DNA from: Hyphomicrobiales bacterium
GTDB lineage: Bacteria > Pseudomonadota > Alphaproteobacteria > Rhizobiales > UBA4765
Length of the DNA: 5,558 nucleotides
Reading direction: 5' to 3'
NCBI GenBank assembly: GCA_027487195.1
Contig: JAIYEB010000252.1
Span: 1-5,558 of the forward strand
Below the pieces are notes generated by a model. The model was given only the letters and a program-made list of their open reading frames with translations. It was not told the DNA's origin and made no database searches. How positions within the stretch are numbered: position 1 is the stretch's first letter; every line of letters starts with the position of its first letter. Below are positions 1 to 5,541 of this stretch, piece by piece. The translations under genes and the position numbers were made by a program.

Positions 1-82
1 GCCGACCTGAGCTGACGCCAGGACCAGTTGGCGATGCAAGATGACGTGGCGCTGATGGCCCAGGCGCGCTTTTCCAAAACAA
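1..82. other. Left edge, no supportable gene
   Basis: All three plus-strand frames close early here (TGA at 8-10, 13-15 and 42-44), so a plus-strand gene entering from the left would have to end within the first 44 bases. A tail ending at 13-15 is possible but only four codons of it would be visible. The minus strand has no stop in this stretch, but it also has no ATG or GTG from which a gene could run out of the window. I see nothing here that can be named. Confidence 0.4.
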
Positions 83-115
83 AAGGCCCGGTTGCCGAGG
101 GTGCAACCGGGCCTT
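83..115 (-). terminator. Rho-independent terminator of the small secreted-protein gene, possibly bidirectional
   Basis: A perfect 13-bp stem (83-95 with 103-115) closes a 7-nt loop. Read on the minus strand, the stem is followed by TTGTTTTGG, and two further A-T pairs at its base lengthen the U-tract. It starts 22 nt past the stop codon of the minus-strand gene at 138-461, the right place to end that transcript. On the plus strand the stem is followed by CGTTT, a weaker tail, so it might also stop transcripts arriving from the left. Confidence 0.88.
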
Positions 116-137
116 CGTTTAGATGTTCAGCCGAGGC

Positions 138-461
138 CTAGCGGGCCGGCGTGCTGCCACCAACGGTCGGTGCGGCAGGCAATGCCGGCGCTGCCGGTGT
201 TGCAGGGCGAACAGGCGTCGCGGTCGACGAGCCGTTGCTGCCGTTCGAGGGCGTGGTCACACCCGTTGAAGGGCGGTTCTGGACTATCGGCGCGGTCTGG
301 GTCGTGCTGCCAACCGACGGTGAGGCAACAGGTGTTGCCGGACGGGCAGGCTGTACGATCGCAGGGGAGGCGCCCTGGGCCGGAGCCGGCGCTGCGCCCT
401 GGGCGAACGCGGCTGCGGTCGAAAGAACGAGAGCGGAAGCGGCGACAAGGAACTTCGACAT
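138..461 (-). CDS. Small exported Ala/Pro/Thr/Ser-rich protein of unknown function
   Basis: A 107-residue protein that I do not recognise. Residues 1-20 form a clear Sec signal peptide: Met-Ser-Lys, a hydrophobic core (FLVAASALVL), then an AFA cleavage site at 18-20 followed by Gln21. The mature part of about 87 residues is almost wholly Ala, Pro, Thr, Ser, Gly and Val, with no Cys and no predicted fold, so it is probably disordered and periplasmic or extracellular. It has internal repeats: QPARPATPVA at 37-46 resembles TPVRPATPAA at 82-91, and an IVQ motif occurs at 35-37 and 59-61. I chose the ATG at 461 because it starts the signal peptide and has GGGA about 9 nt upstream. The frame stays open to an ATG at 584, but that would add 41 residues, rich in charged and polar side chains, ahead of the signal. 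A strong terminator follows the gene and the icd terminator precedes it, so it is probably a single-gene transcript. Export is well supported; function is unknown. Confidence 0.72.
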   Translation of the reverse strand: MSKFLVAASALVLSTAAAFAQGAAPAPAQGASPAIVQPARPATPVASPSVGSTTQTAPIVQNRPSTGVTTPSNGSNGSSTATPVRPATPAAPALPAAPTVGGSTPAR

Positions 462-660
462 TTTGGTGTTTCCCGGTGTGTTGCCCTGAGGCGTCATTGC
501 CTCGGCGACGGGAATGAATTTCGGCTTCAATCGCGGCTGGACTTTTGCTGGATCAAGACAAAACCAAGGTCTTTTGCGAAACAACAGCTGAAGTCTTCGT
601 TCATCTCCGGTTTATGTACTCAAATGCGAAGTAAAATTCATGTTCATGAACAGAAAAGCA
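462..660 (-). other. Upstream region of the small secreted-protein gene
   Basis: About 200 bp between the icd terminator and the start at 461, more AT-rich than its surroundings. The promoter of the minus-strand small gene must lie here because the terminator at 661-688 isolates it from icd. A TACATA element on the minus strand (618 to 613) could be a -10 box, but nothing resembling TTGACA sits 16-18 nt before it, so I do not assign a promoter. The 12-bp palindrome at 641-652 would overlap the matching -35 position. Confidence 0.4.
641..652. repeat. 12-bp perfect palindrome TGTTCATGAACA, possible operator
   Basis: A perfect dyad without spacer; the half-site TTCATG also occurs in tandem at 637-642 and 643-648. 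It lies in AT-rich intergenic DNA just past the icd terminator, about 180 nt upstream of the start of the small secreted-protein gene. Symmetric sites of this size are typical for dimeric repressors, but I cannot name the regulator. It does not fit the alphaproteobacterial LexA direct repeat GTTC-N7-GTTC. It could be chance. Confidence 0.35.
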
Positions 661-688
661 AAAGGCCCGGGATGCTGCCCGGGCCTTT
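661..688 (-). terminator. Rho-independent terminator of icd
   Basis: An 11-bp perfect stem (661-671 with 678-688) around the 6-nt loop ATGCTG. On the minus strand the stem runs into TTTTGCTTTTCTG, a good U-rich tail. It begins 23 nt past the icd stop codon. The stem shares the AAAGGCCCGG core with the terminator at 83-115. Confidence 0.9.
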
Positions 689-711
689 GATCTTCATTGC
701 CTAGCTGTGGC

Positions 712-1926
712 TCAGGCGCTCATCGCAGCCTTCAGGTTCTGGTCGATCTTGTCGAGGAAACCAGTGGTCGAGAGCCACTTCTGGTCCGGTCCGATCAAGA
801 GAGCCAGATCCTTCGTCATGTAGCCAGCCTCGACCGTATCGATGCAGACCGCCTCAAGCGTATCGGCAAAGCGCTGCAGTTCGGCGTTGCTGTCGAGCTT
901 GGCGCGGTGGGCAAGGCCCCGTGTCCAGGCAAAGATCGAAGCGATCGGGTTTGTCGAGGTTTCCTTGCCCTTCTGATGCTCGCGATAGTGGCGGGTCACG
1001 GTGCCGTGGGCGGCTTCCGCTTCAACGGTCTGCCCATCCGGCGTCAGCAGAACCGAGGTCATCAGCCCGAGCGAACCAAAGCCCTGCGCAACGATGTCTG
1101 ACTGCACGTCGCCATCATAGTTTTTGCAAGCCCAGACGTAGCCGCCGGACCACTTCAGCGCCGCTGCCACCATATCGTCGATCAGGCGGTGTTCGTAGGT
1201 GATGCCAATGGCGTCAAAGTCCTTCTTGAACTCGGTCTGGTAGACCTCTTCGAAGATGTCCTTGAAGCGCCCGTCATAGGCCTTGAGGATCGTGTTCTTG
1301 GTCGAGAGGTAGACAGGGTACTTGCGCGACAGCCCGTAGTTCAGCGAGGCGCGGGCAAAATCGCGGATCGAATCATCGAGGTTGTACATCGCCATGGCGA
1401 CACCAGAGCCTGGCGCCTTGAAGACCTCGCGCTCGATGACCTTGCCATCTTCGCCGACAAACTTGATCGTCAGCGTGCCCTTGCCGGGAAAGCGGAAGTC
1501 GGTTGCGCGATACTGATCGCCAAAGGCATGGCGGCCAACGATGATGGGCTGGGTCCAGCCAGGCACAAGGCGCGGAACGTTCTTGCAGATGATCGGCTCG
1601 CGGAAAATCACGCCGCCGAGGATGTTGCGGATCGTGCCGTTCGGCGACTTCCACATCTCCTTGAGGTTGAACTCCTTCACGCGCTGCTCGTCCGGCGTGA
1701 TGGTTGCGCACTTGACGCCAACACCGTGCTTCTTGATCGCGTTGGCCGCATCCACCGTCACCTGGTCGTTGGTGGCGTCGCGATGCTCCATGCCAAGATC
1801 ATAGTATTCAAGATTCACGTCGAGATAGGGGTGGATCAACTTGTCCTTGATGAACTGCCAGATGATGCGGGTCATCTCGTCGCCGTCGAGTTCGACAACG
1901 GTTCCTGTCACCTTGATTTTCTGCAT
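712..1926 (-). CDS. icd: NADP-dependent isocitrate dehydrogenase, type II homodimeric
   Basis: Cytosolic TCA-cycle enzyme that oxidatively decarboxylates isocitrate to 2-oxoglutarate and CO2, making NADPH. The 404-residue product matches the dimeric family shared by alphaproteobacteria and eukaryotes (human IDH1/IDH2 type), not the E. coli type. From my recall of human IDH1, the substrate residues fall at identical numbers: Thr77, Ser94 and Arg100 in the KSPNGTIRN block, Arg109, Arg132 (the residue mutated in human tumours, here wild type) and Tyr139. Lys210 in LSTKNT, Asp250 in RLIDDM, and metal ligands Asp273 and Asp277 in NYDGDVQSD follow with a two-residue shift. HGTVTRHYR carries the Arg312-His313 pair expected for NADP preference. 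I chose the ATG at 1926 because MQKIKV is the family start; the frame stays open to 2190, but those 88 codons resemble no IDH. A weak AGAG lies just upstream of the ATG. It is transcribed alone, divergently from trmJ, and ends at its own terminator. No key residue is missing. Confidence 0.97.
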   Translation of the reverse strand: MQKIKVTGTVVELDGDEMTRIIWQFIKDKLIHPYLDVNLEYYDLGMEHRDATNDQVTVDAANAIKKHGVGVKCATITPDEQRVKEFNLKEMWKSPNGTIRNILGGVIFREPIICKNVPRLVPGWTQPIIVGRHAFGDQYRATDFRFPGKGTLTIKFVGEDGKVIEREVFKAPGSGVAMAMYNLDDSIRDFARASLNYGLSRKYPVYLSTKNTILKAYDGRFKDIFEEVYQTEFKKDFDAIGITYEHRLIDDMVAAALKWSGGYVWACKNYDGDVQSDIVAQGFGSLGLMTSVLLTPDGQTVEAEAAHGTVTRHYREHQKGKETSTNPIASIFAWTRGLAHRAKLDSNAELQRFADTLEAVCIDTVEAGYMTKDLALLIGPDQKWLSTTGFLDKIDQNLKAAMSA

Positions 1927-2207
1927 GGTCTCTGAGTGCACCGGGCTTAAGGTTTTTCGGGTCGGAAGGCGCGCTGCGGGCTTCCGGGCCCCCGCTCCGC
2001 AACGCTGTCTCTCCGGTTGAGTTGCGCATAACACGCCATGCCGCGAAGGATAAGTCCGAGTTTTGGGTGAGGCGCCTGTGTCAACTGAAGGGCGCGCAAC
2101 CAGAAGCCTTGTGAGGTTGCGAGCGAAGGACTTTTTGGTGCCGGTTGCTTCGGGGCCTGGAATGGAGGGGTCTTGCATGCAGGCACGCAAAGCGCTTGTT
2201 ACGCGCC
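1927..2207. promoter_or_regulatory. Divergent icd/trmJ intergenic region
   Basis: 281 bp between two divergent starts that must hold both promoters. On the minus strand a perfect TTGACA lies at 2084 to 2079, about 150 nt before the icd ATG. No good -10 follows at 16-18 nt spacing (17 nt away the hexamer is ACTCGG), so it is only a candidate -35 for icd. Towards trmJ I find no convincing promoter. A 7-bp inverted repeat, CGCAACC at 2095-2101 and GGTTGCG at 2115-2121 with a 13-nt loop, could form a hairpin. A strong Shine-Dalgarno-like GGAGGGG at 2164-2170 is dealt with under findings. No convincing gene lies in this stretch. Confidence 0.45.
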
Positions 2208-2960
2208 ATGAGTTCGACGCGTGCCCCGATCATTGTCCTGATTGCGCCCCAGATGGGCGAGAACATCGGCATGTGCGCGCGCGCCATGGCGAACATGGGC
2301 CTTTCCGAGCTGAGAATCGTGGCTCCGAGGGATGGCTGGCCAAACGAGAGGGCCGTTGCCGCCTCTTCTGGCGCGCATGCAATCCTTGAGGCGGCAAAGC
2401 TCTACGATACGCTTGAAAGTGCAGTGGCTGATGCGCACGTGGTCTATGCAACCACGGCGCGCGAGCATCGCATGGCCAAGCCCGTCGTTGGCCCGCAGGA
2501 AGCGATGGAGCAGTCGCGCAGGCGCATCGGGGCAGGCCAGAGCGTTGCCATCTTGTTTGGTCGCGAGCGCATCGGCCTCCTGAATGATGAGGTGTCGCTC
2601 GCCTCTGCCATCCTGACGATCCCGGTGTCGCAGGACTTTCCATCCCTCAATCTGGCTCAGGCCGTGTTGCTGATCGGCTATGACTGGTTGAGGTCAGGGG
2701 GGGATGAGGGCGAACTGATCGGCTTTGTCACAGATCTTGGCTCGCCACCTGCCAAGCGGGCCGAGCTTTTCGCTTTCTTCAGCCATCTCGAAGGGGAGCT
2801 TGATCGCTCCGGCTTTCTGGACACGACCGACAAGCGGGAAGCCATGGTGCGCAATCTGCGCAACATCTTCCATCGCACCGAGATGACCGAGCAGGATGTC
2901 CGCACGCTTCATGGGATCGTGCGGTCGCTATCGCGTGGGCGCGGCGGCAATTCGGGGTAA
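2208..2960 (+). CDS. trmJ: tRNA 2'-O-ribose methyltransferase, TrmJ family (SPOUT fold)
   Basis: SpoU/TrmH-type SPOUT methyltransferase, expected to transfer a methyl group from S-adenosylmethionine to the ribose 2'-OH of nucleotide 32 in tRNA anticodon loops. The 250-residue length is close to E. coli TrmJ (246 by recall). Visible motifs: PQMGENIGMCARAMANMG at 14-31, with Arg25 aligning with the catalytic Arg23 of E. coli TrmJ; ILFGRERIGLLNDEV at 115-129; and PSLNLAQAV at 145-153, these last two forming the knotted SAM pocket. A C-terminal helical part (LEGELDRSGF, then NLRNIFHRTEMTEQDVRTLHGI) is typical of TrmJ and absent from simple TrmL proteins. The ATG at 2208 puts the first motif at the usual distance from the N terminus, although no good ribosome site precedes it at normal spacing. 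The stop is 10 nt before murI, which suggests an operon. Membership of the TrmJ group is well supported; the exact tRNA target is inferred. Confidence 0.88.
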   Translation: MSSTRAPIIVLIAPQMGENIGMCARAMANMGLSELRIVAPRDGWPNERAVAASSGAHAILEAAKLYDTLESAVADAHVVYATTAREHRMAKPVVGPQEAMEQSRRRIGAGQSVAILFGRERIGLLNDEVSLASAILTIPVSQDFPSLNLAQAVLLIGYDWLRSGGDEGELIGFVTDLGSPPAKRAELFAFFSHLEGELDRSGFLDTTDKREAMVRNLRNIFHRTEMTEQDVRTLHGIVRSLSRGRGGNSG

Positions 2961-2970
2961 TCTCCCTGCC

Positions 2971-3831
2971 ATGACAAGAAACGACACGATTCTGGTGTTT
3001 GACTCCGGTCTTGGCGGCCTCACGGTTTTCCGCGAGATTGTGAAGGTGCGGCCGGATGCCGAGTATGTCTATCTCGCCGATGATGCGGCGTTTCCGTATG
3101 GCGGATTGTCTGAAGCAGCGCTCGTTGCCCGCGTTGAGGCTGTGTTTCAGCGTGCAGTTGCCGAGTTTTCGCCGGATATCGCCGTGATTGCGTGCAACAC
3201 CGCATCAACCCTCGTGCTGCCCCATCTGCGCGCGGCGTTTCAGATTCCCTTTGTCGGGACCGTGCCCGCGATCAAGCCGGCGGTGGAAGCAAGTCTGTCG
3301 CGGCTTGTTTCGGTCCTTGCGACGCCTGGAACGGTCAAGCGCGACTATACCCGTGATCTCGTCTCCCGGTTTTCCGGAGATGCCGAGGTGACCCTTGTTG
3401 GCGCGCCCCGCCTTGCTGGTCTTGCAGAAGCCTACCTGCGCGGTGAAACGATCACGGACCAGGAGTTACTGGATGAAATCCGGCCCTGCTTCATCACGGC
3501 GCCTGATGGGCGCAGGACCGATCAGCTGGTGCTGGCCTGCACCCACTATCCGTTGCTGTCGCGCGACATCGAGCGCCTGAGCCCATGGCCGGTCACGCTG
3601 GTTGATCCTGCGGCTGCGATTGCGCGGCGCGTCGTGAGCCTGGTTGGTCCGCCAAGGCGCAATCGGCGCGCTGACCGCATTGCGCTGTTCACCGGCCATG
3701 TGCCGCAGGTCGGCGCTGATGGGCGCGCGTTCAGAGAAACCGGGCTTTCGGCGGTTGACCTGTTTGATGTGCCGTTTGGAGCCCGGCGGGAGACCCTGTC
3801 GGGCACTCCCGAAGCAAGGCCGGCACTCTGA
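2971..3831 (+). CDS. murI: Glutamate racemase
   Basis: Cytoplasmic, cofactor-independent enzyme that interconverts L- and D-glutamate, supplying D-Glu to MurD for the peptidoglycan stem peptide. The 286-residue protein has the Asp/Glu racemase two-domain pattern: FDSGLGG at 10-16 (Asp11, Ser12), ADDAAFPYG at 36-44, the first catalytic cysteine in ACNTAS (Cys75), the conserved acidic residue in LAGLAE (Glu153), and the second catalytic pair in ACTHYPLL (Cys190, His192). Both acid/base cysteines are present, so it should be active. The ATG at 2971 puts FDSGLGG close to the N terminus, as is usual. An in-frame GTG at 2896 would lie inside trmJ and add 25 unrelated residues. The nearest purine run, GGGG at 2954-2957, is 13 nt off, so translation may be coupled to trmJ, which ends 10 nt upstream. 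The last 20 or so residues, rich in Arg, Gly and Pro, extend beyond the recognisable fold. No clear terminator follows. Confidence 0.95.
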   Translation: MTRNDTILVFDSGLGGLTVFREIVKVRPDAEYVYLADDAAFPYGGLSEAALVARVEAVFQRAVAEFSPDIAVIACNTASTLVLPHLRAAFQIPFVGTVPAIKPAVEASLSRLVSVLATPGTVKRDYTRDLVSRFSGDAEVTLVGAPRLAGLAEAYLRGETITDQELLDEIRPCFITAPDGRRTDQLVLACTHYPLLSRDIERLSPWPVTLVDPAAAIARRVVSLVGPPRRNRRADRIALFTGHVPQVGADGRAFRETGLSAVDLFDVPFGARRETLSGTPEARPAL

Positions 3832-3881
3832 CCCGTCGCCCTGTCGCGTGTTCGCTGACACCTGCTTCAGCACAAGGTGCG
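3832..3881. other. Convergent murI / hydrolase gap
   Basis: Only 50 bp separate the two stop codons. I see no strong stem with a U-tract in either direction, only short repeats such as CACCT/AGGTG (5 bp, 11-nt loop) and the palindrome GCGCTAGCGC at 3879-3888, which includes the hydrolase stop codon. Termination may be Rho-dependent, or the two transcripts may overlap at their 3' ends. Confidence 0.4.
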
Positions 3882-4679
3882 CTAGCGCGGCAGCCCTGAA
3901 AGCCAGGCCACAATCTCGCGTGCGCCGGCATCAGGCGTGCCGCGACGGTCGGCCTGTACGGTCATGTAACGGCTTGCGGGATTGCGGTTGCCAATGTCGA
4001 ACGTATAGCCCGCCCCAAGGGAGAAGATCGGGTCGCGGGTGCCGATGAGATACAGGAAGGGCAGGGGATTGAGGCGCAGCGCGCGCGCATTGCGCGGCAT
4101 GATGGCAACCCCGTTTGGATCATACCAGCTGAAGTAGGCGTTGGCCGTCGCGGTAATGGGCTGCGCGCGCCCCTGATAATTGTCAAAGAAGCTCGCGACG
4201 GCATCGCCGCCGCCCGCCCGGATCATGCGCCGCGCACGTTCGACATCAGTTGCCGCGCCACGGCGCAAGGCACCACGGTCCGGCGTATGCCCCGGCCCCA
4301 CAATCATGACAGCCATGAGATCGCGCCGTCTGGCAGCATAACCCAGCGCTGCGTTTCCACCCATGCCGTGGCCGCCAACGACAATGCGGGTCGCCCCTTC
4401 TGCCCTGAGTTTGGCAACCTGCTCATCAATGTCTGTCATTGCCTGTTCGAATGTGCTGGACAGGATACGACGCCCTGACCAGGTCATTTCGGGCACCAGA
4501 ACACGGGCGCCTGCGGCTTCAAGCGCGCGCTGCAAGCCGGTGAGATTGTCCGGCGGCTCGGCGCGCTTGCCATGGAGCAGCAAGACGCCAACATTCTCAA
4601 GTCGCTGTCCCTGAGCCATCGTCGGCGTCGCCGCCGCACTCATGAGCAGGCACACGATCAGCAAGAGCCAACGCCGCAT
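3882..4679 (-). CDS. Exported alpha/beta-hydrolase-fold protein, probably catalytically inactive
   Basis: A 265-residue protein with a Sec signal peptide at 1-22 (Met-Arg-Arg, hydrophobic LLLIVCLLM, then cleavage after Thr-Met-Ala), so the mature protein is expected in the periplasm. The fold is suggested by VGVLLLHGK at 31-38 (strand and oxyanion-type HG), the elbow region RIVVGGHGMGGNAALGYA at 98-115, VGPGHTP at 127-133, and LYLIGTRDPIF at 209-219, which has the usual place of the acid (Asp216). Two departures stand out. The elbow reads G-H-G-M-G, so position 105 is Gly where the nucleophile Ser, Cys or Asp should be. The only histidines are at 36, 104 and 131, so the C-terminal catalytic His is missing; the expected spot reads ADRRGTPDA (243-251). 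The frame is intact and shows no decay. The start at 4679 has GGAAGG at good spacing; an ATG at 4703 would put eight residues before the signal peptide. The gene is divergent from rpsD. It is either a binding or scaffold protein or a noncanonical enzyme; its substrate is unknown. Confidence 0.75.
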   Translation of the reverse strand: MRRWLLLIVCLLMSAAATPTMAQGQRLENVGVLLLHGKRAEPPDNLTGLQRALEAAGARVLVPEMTWSGRRILSSTFEQAMTDIDEQVAKLRAEGATRIVVGGHGMGGNAALGYAARRRDLMAVMIVGPGHTPDRGALRRGAATDVERARRMIRAGGGDAVASFFDNYQGRAQPITATANAYFSWYDPNGVAIMPRNARALRLNPLPFLYLIGTRDPIFSLGAGYTFDIGNRNPASRYMTVQADRRGTPDAGAREIVAWLSGLPR

Positions 4680-4683
4680 TGTT

Positions 4684-4689
4684 CCTTCC
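4684..4689 (-). promoter_or_regulatory. Ribosome binding site that sets the hydrolase start
   Basis: GGAAGG on the minus strand occupies -10 to -5 relative to the ATG at 4679, near-ideal Shine-Dalgarno spacing. The alternative in-frame ATG at 4703 has only a weak TAGG close by. Together with the signal peptide beginning Met-Arg-Arg, this favours 4679. Confidence 0.65.
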
Positions 4690-4759
4690 ACCGCAACCTT
4701 CATGCGCCTACTGTAGATGCTTCTCAGCGCGGCGAAACCTCATCACCGTCGTCCTTTCG

Positions 4760-4788
4760 TTGACAAGCGCGTGAGTGACGACTACACG
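4760..4788 (+). promoter_or_regulatory. Likely sigma-70-type promoter of rpsD
   Basis: A perfect -35 hexamer TTGACA (4760-4765), a 17-nt spacer, and TACACG (4783-4788) as the -10 box. The -10 keeps the TA-A pattern and is otherwise poor, which is common in alphaproteobacteria, where the -35 carries most of the conservation. A start about 7 nt downstream would give a 5' leader of roughly 130 nt on rpsD. No other TTGACA lies between the hydrolase start and rpsD. Confidence 0.6.
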
Positions 4789-4794
4789 ACGGCC

Positions 4795-4923
4795 CTCGCT
4801 GGTGGCCAAGGCCTCTGGCGGTAGTTCCCGTGGCAAGGCCATCTGGCCTTCGTCCTGTCGGTCTCCGCGAGGGGACAGAGGAGGGAGCGTTCCACTCCAA
4901 CGACCCGCGAAAGGTCCGAACGC
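4795..4923 (+). promoter_or_regulatory. Structured rpsD leader, candidate S4 autoregulatory element
   Basis: Unusually rich in potential structure. Hairpin A at 4835-4850 pairs AAGGCC with GGCCTT around ATCT. Hairpin B at 4861-4876 pairs GTCTCC with GGGGAC (one G-U) around GCGA, a GNRA tetraloop. Four self-complementary GGCC blocks (4804, 4810, 4837, 4845) allow rival pairings. A full AGGAGG at 4879-4884 sits 39 nt before the rpsD ATG with no start codon at usable distance; the functional site is more likely AAAGG at 4910-4914, 9 nt before the ATG. S4 represses its own synthesis through mRNA structures in E. coli and Bacillus, so autoregulation is plausible here but not shown. Folds were found by eye, without energies. 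Confidence 0.4.
4803..4847 (+). repeat. Imperfect 17-nt direct repeat in the rpsD leader
   Basis: The unit at 4803-4819 and the unit at 4831-4847 differ only by one deleted C and one inserted A; both read TGGC, AAGGCC, TCTGGC in order. They are separated by 11 nt. Both units contain GGCC blocks that can pair with themselves or with the other copy. Confidence 0.55.
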
Positions 4924-5541
4924 ATGTCCAAGCGCCATAGCGCCAAGCACAAACTCGATCGCCGTATGGGCCAGAACATCTGGGGACGCCCGAAGTCCCC
5001 GGTGAACAAGCGCGAATACGGCCCCGGCCAGCACGGTCAACGCCGCAAGGGCAAGACCTCTGACTACGGCACACAGCTCAAGGCCAAGCAGAAGCTGAAG
5101 GGCTACTACGCCTCGATTTCCGAGCGTCAGTTCCGCAGCTACTATGCCGAGGCCGTCCGCATGAAGGGCGATACCTCCGCGAACCTGATTGGCCTTCTCG
5201 AGCGCCGTCTTGATTCGGTCGTCTATCGCGCGAAGTTCGTGCCGACCGTGTTCGCCGCCCGCCAGTTCGTCAACCACGGCCACGTCACGGTCAACGGCAA
5301 GAAGGTCAACATCTCCTCCTACCTCGTCAAGCAGGGCGATGTGGTTGCGGTGAAAGAGGCTTCGCGCCAGATGCTTCTGGTCATGGAAGCCCAGCAGTCC
5401 AGCGAGCGCGACCTGCCGGATTACCTGTCGGTTGATACCGCGAAGCTCGCGGCGACCTTCGTGCGCGTTCCGGTCCTTGGCGACGTGCCGTACCCGGTCA
5501 TGATGGAACCCAATCTGGTCGTCGAGTTCTACTCGCGCTGA
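4924..5541 (+). CDS. rpsD: 30S ribosomal protein S4
   Basis: Primary 16S rRNA-binding protein that nucleates 30S assembly at the five-way junction of the 5' domain and takes part in decoding accuracy. The 205-residue length is normal for the family. Residues 1 to about 93 form the N-terminal S4 domain, starting MSKRHSAKHKLDRR and including the basic YGPGQHGQRRKGK loop at 32-44. The S4 RNA-binding domain follows from about 94: RRLDSVVYRAKFVPTVFAAR, then QFVNHGHVTVNGKKV at 114-128 and the GDVVAV strand at 138-143. The protein has no cysteine at all, so it is the zinc-free form. AAAGG at 4910-4914 is the likely ribosome site, 9 nt before the ATG. It has its own promoter and long leader and stands alone, not in the alpha operon with rpsK, rpoA and rplQ as in E. 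coli, in line with alphaproteobacteria. Confidence 0.98.
   Translation: MSKRHSAKHKLDRRMGQNIWGRPKSPVNKREYGPGQHGQRRKGKTSDYGTQLKAKQKLKGYYASISERQFRSYYAEAVRMKGDTSANLIGLLERRLDSVVYRAKFVPTVFAARQFVNHGHVTVNGKKVNISSYLVKQGDVVAVKEASRQMLLVMEAQQSSERDLPDYLSVDTAKLAATFVRVPVLGDVPYPVMMEPNLVVEFYSR

Noticed and set aside
543..556. FNR/FixK-like site TTGATCCAGCAAAA on the minus strand
   Set aside because: The left half TTGAT is perfect, but the right half matches ATCAA at only two of five bases.
462..584. 41-residue N-terminal extension of the small secreted protein
   Set aside because: It would bury the signal peptide inside the protein and has no clear ribosome site.
83..688. The two terminators as copies of a mobile repeat
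   Set aside because: They share only the AAAGGCCCGG core; loops, stem lengths and flanks differ, and GC-rich terminators of this type recur independently.
1189..1935. 248-codon plus-strand open frame opposite icd
   Set aside because: It is an antisense shadow of the conserved isocitrate dehydrogenase, with no recognisable domain or ribosome site.
1927..2190. 88-codon N-terminal extension of icd
   Set aside because: The frame is open, but the peptide is Arg/Pro-rich, resembles no dehydrogenase, and would overlap the trmJ control region; MQKIKV at 1926 is the family start.
4650..4679. Lipobox in the hydrolase signal peptide (Cys10)
   Set aside because: The residues before Cys10 are Ile-Val, not the Ala/Gly/Ser required at -1, and Cys10 lies inside the hydrophobic core; the Thr-Met-Ala site fits ordinary signal peptidase I.
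4738..4766. Divergent promoter for the hydrolase (TTGTCA on the minus strand, overlapping the rpsD -35)
   Set aside because: The hexamer at 17-nt spacing is ATGAGG, with too little resemblance to a -10 box.
4708..5283. 191-codon minus-strand open frame opposite rpsD and its leader
   Set aside because: It mirrors the rpsD codon pattern in GC-rich DNA, shows no family motif, and overlaps an unmistakable S4 gene and its promoter.
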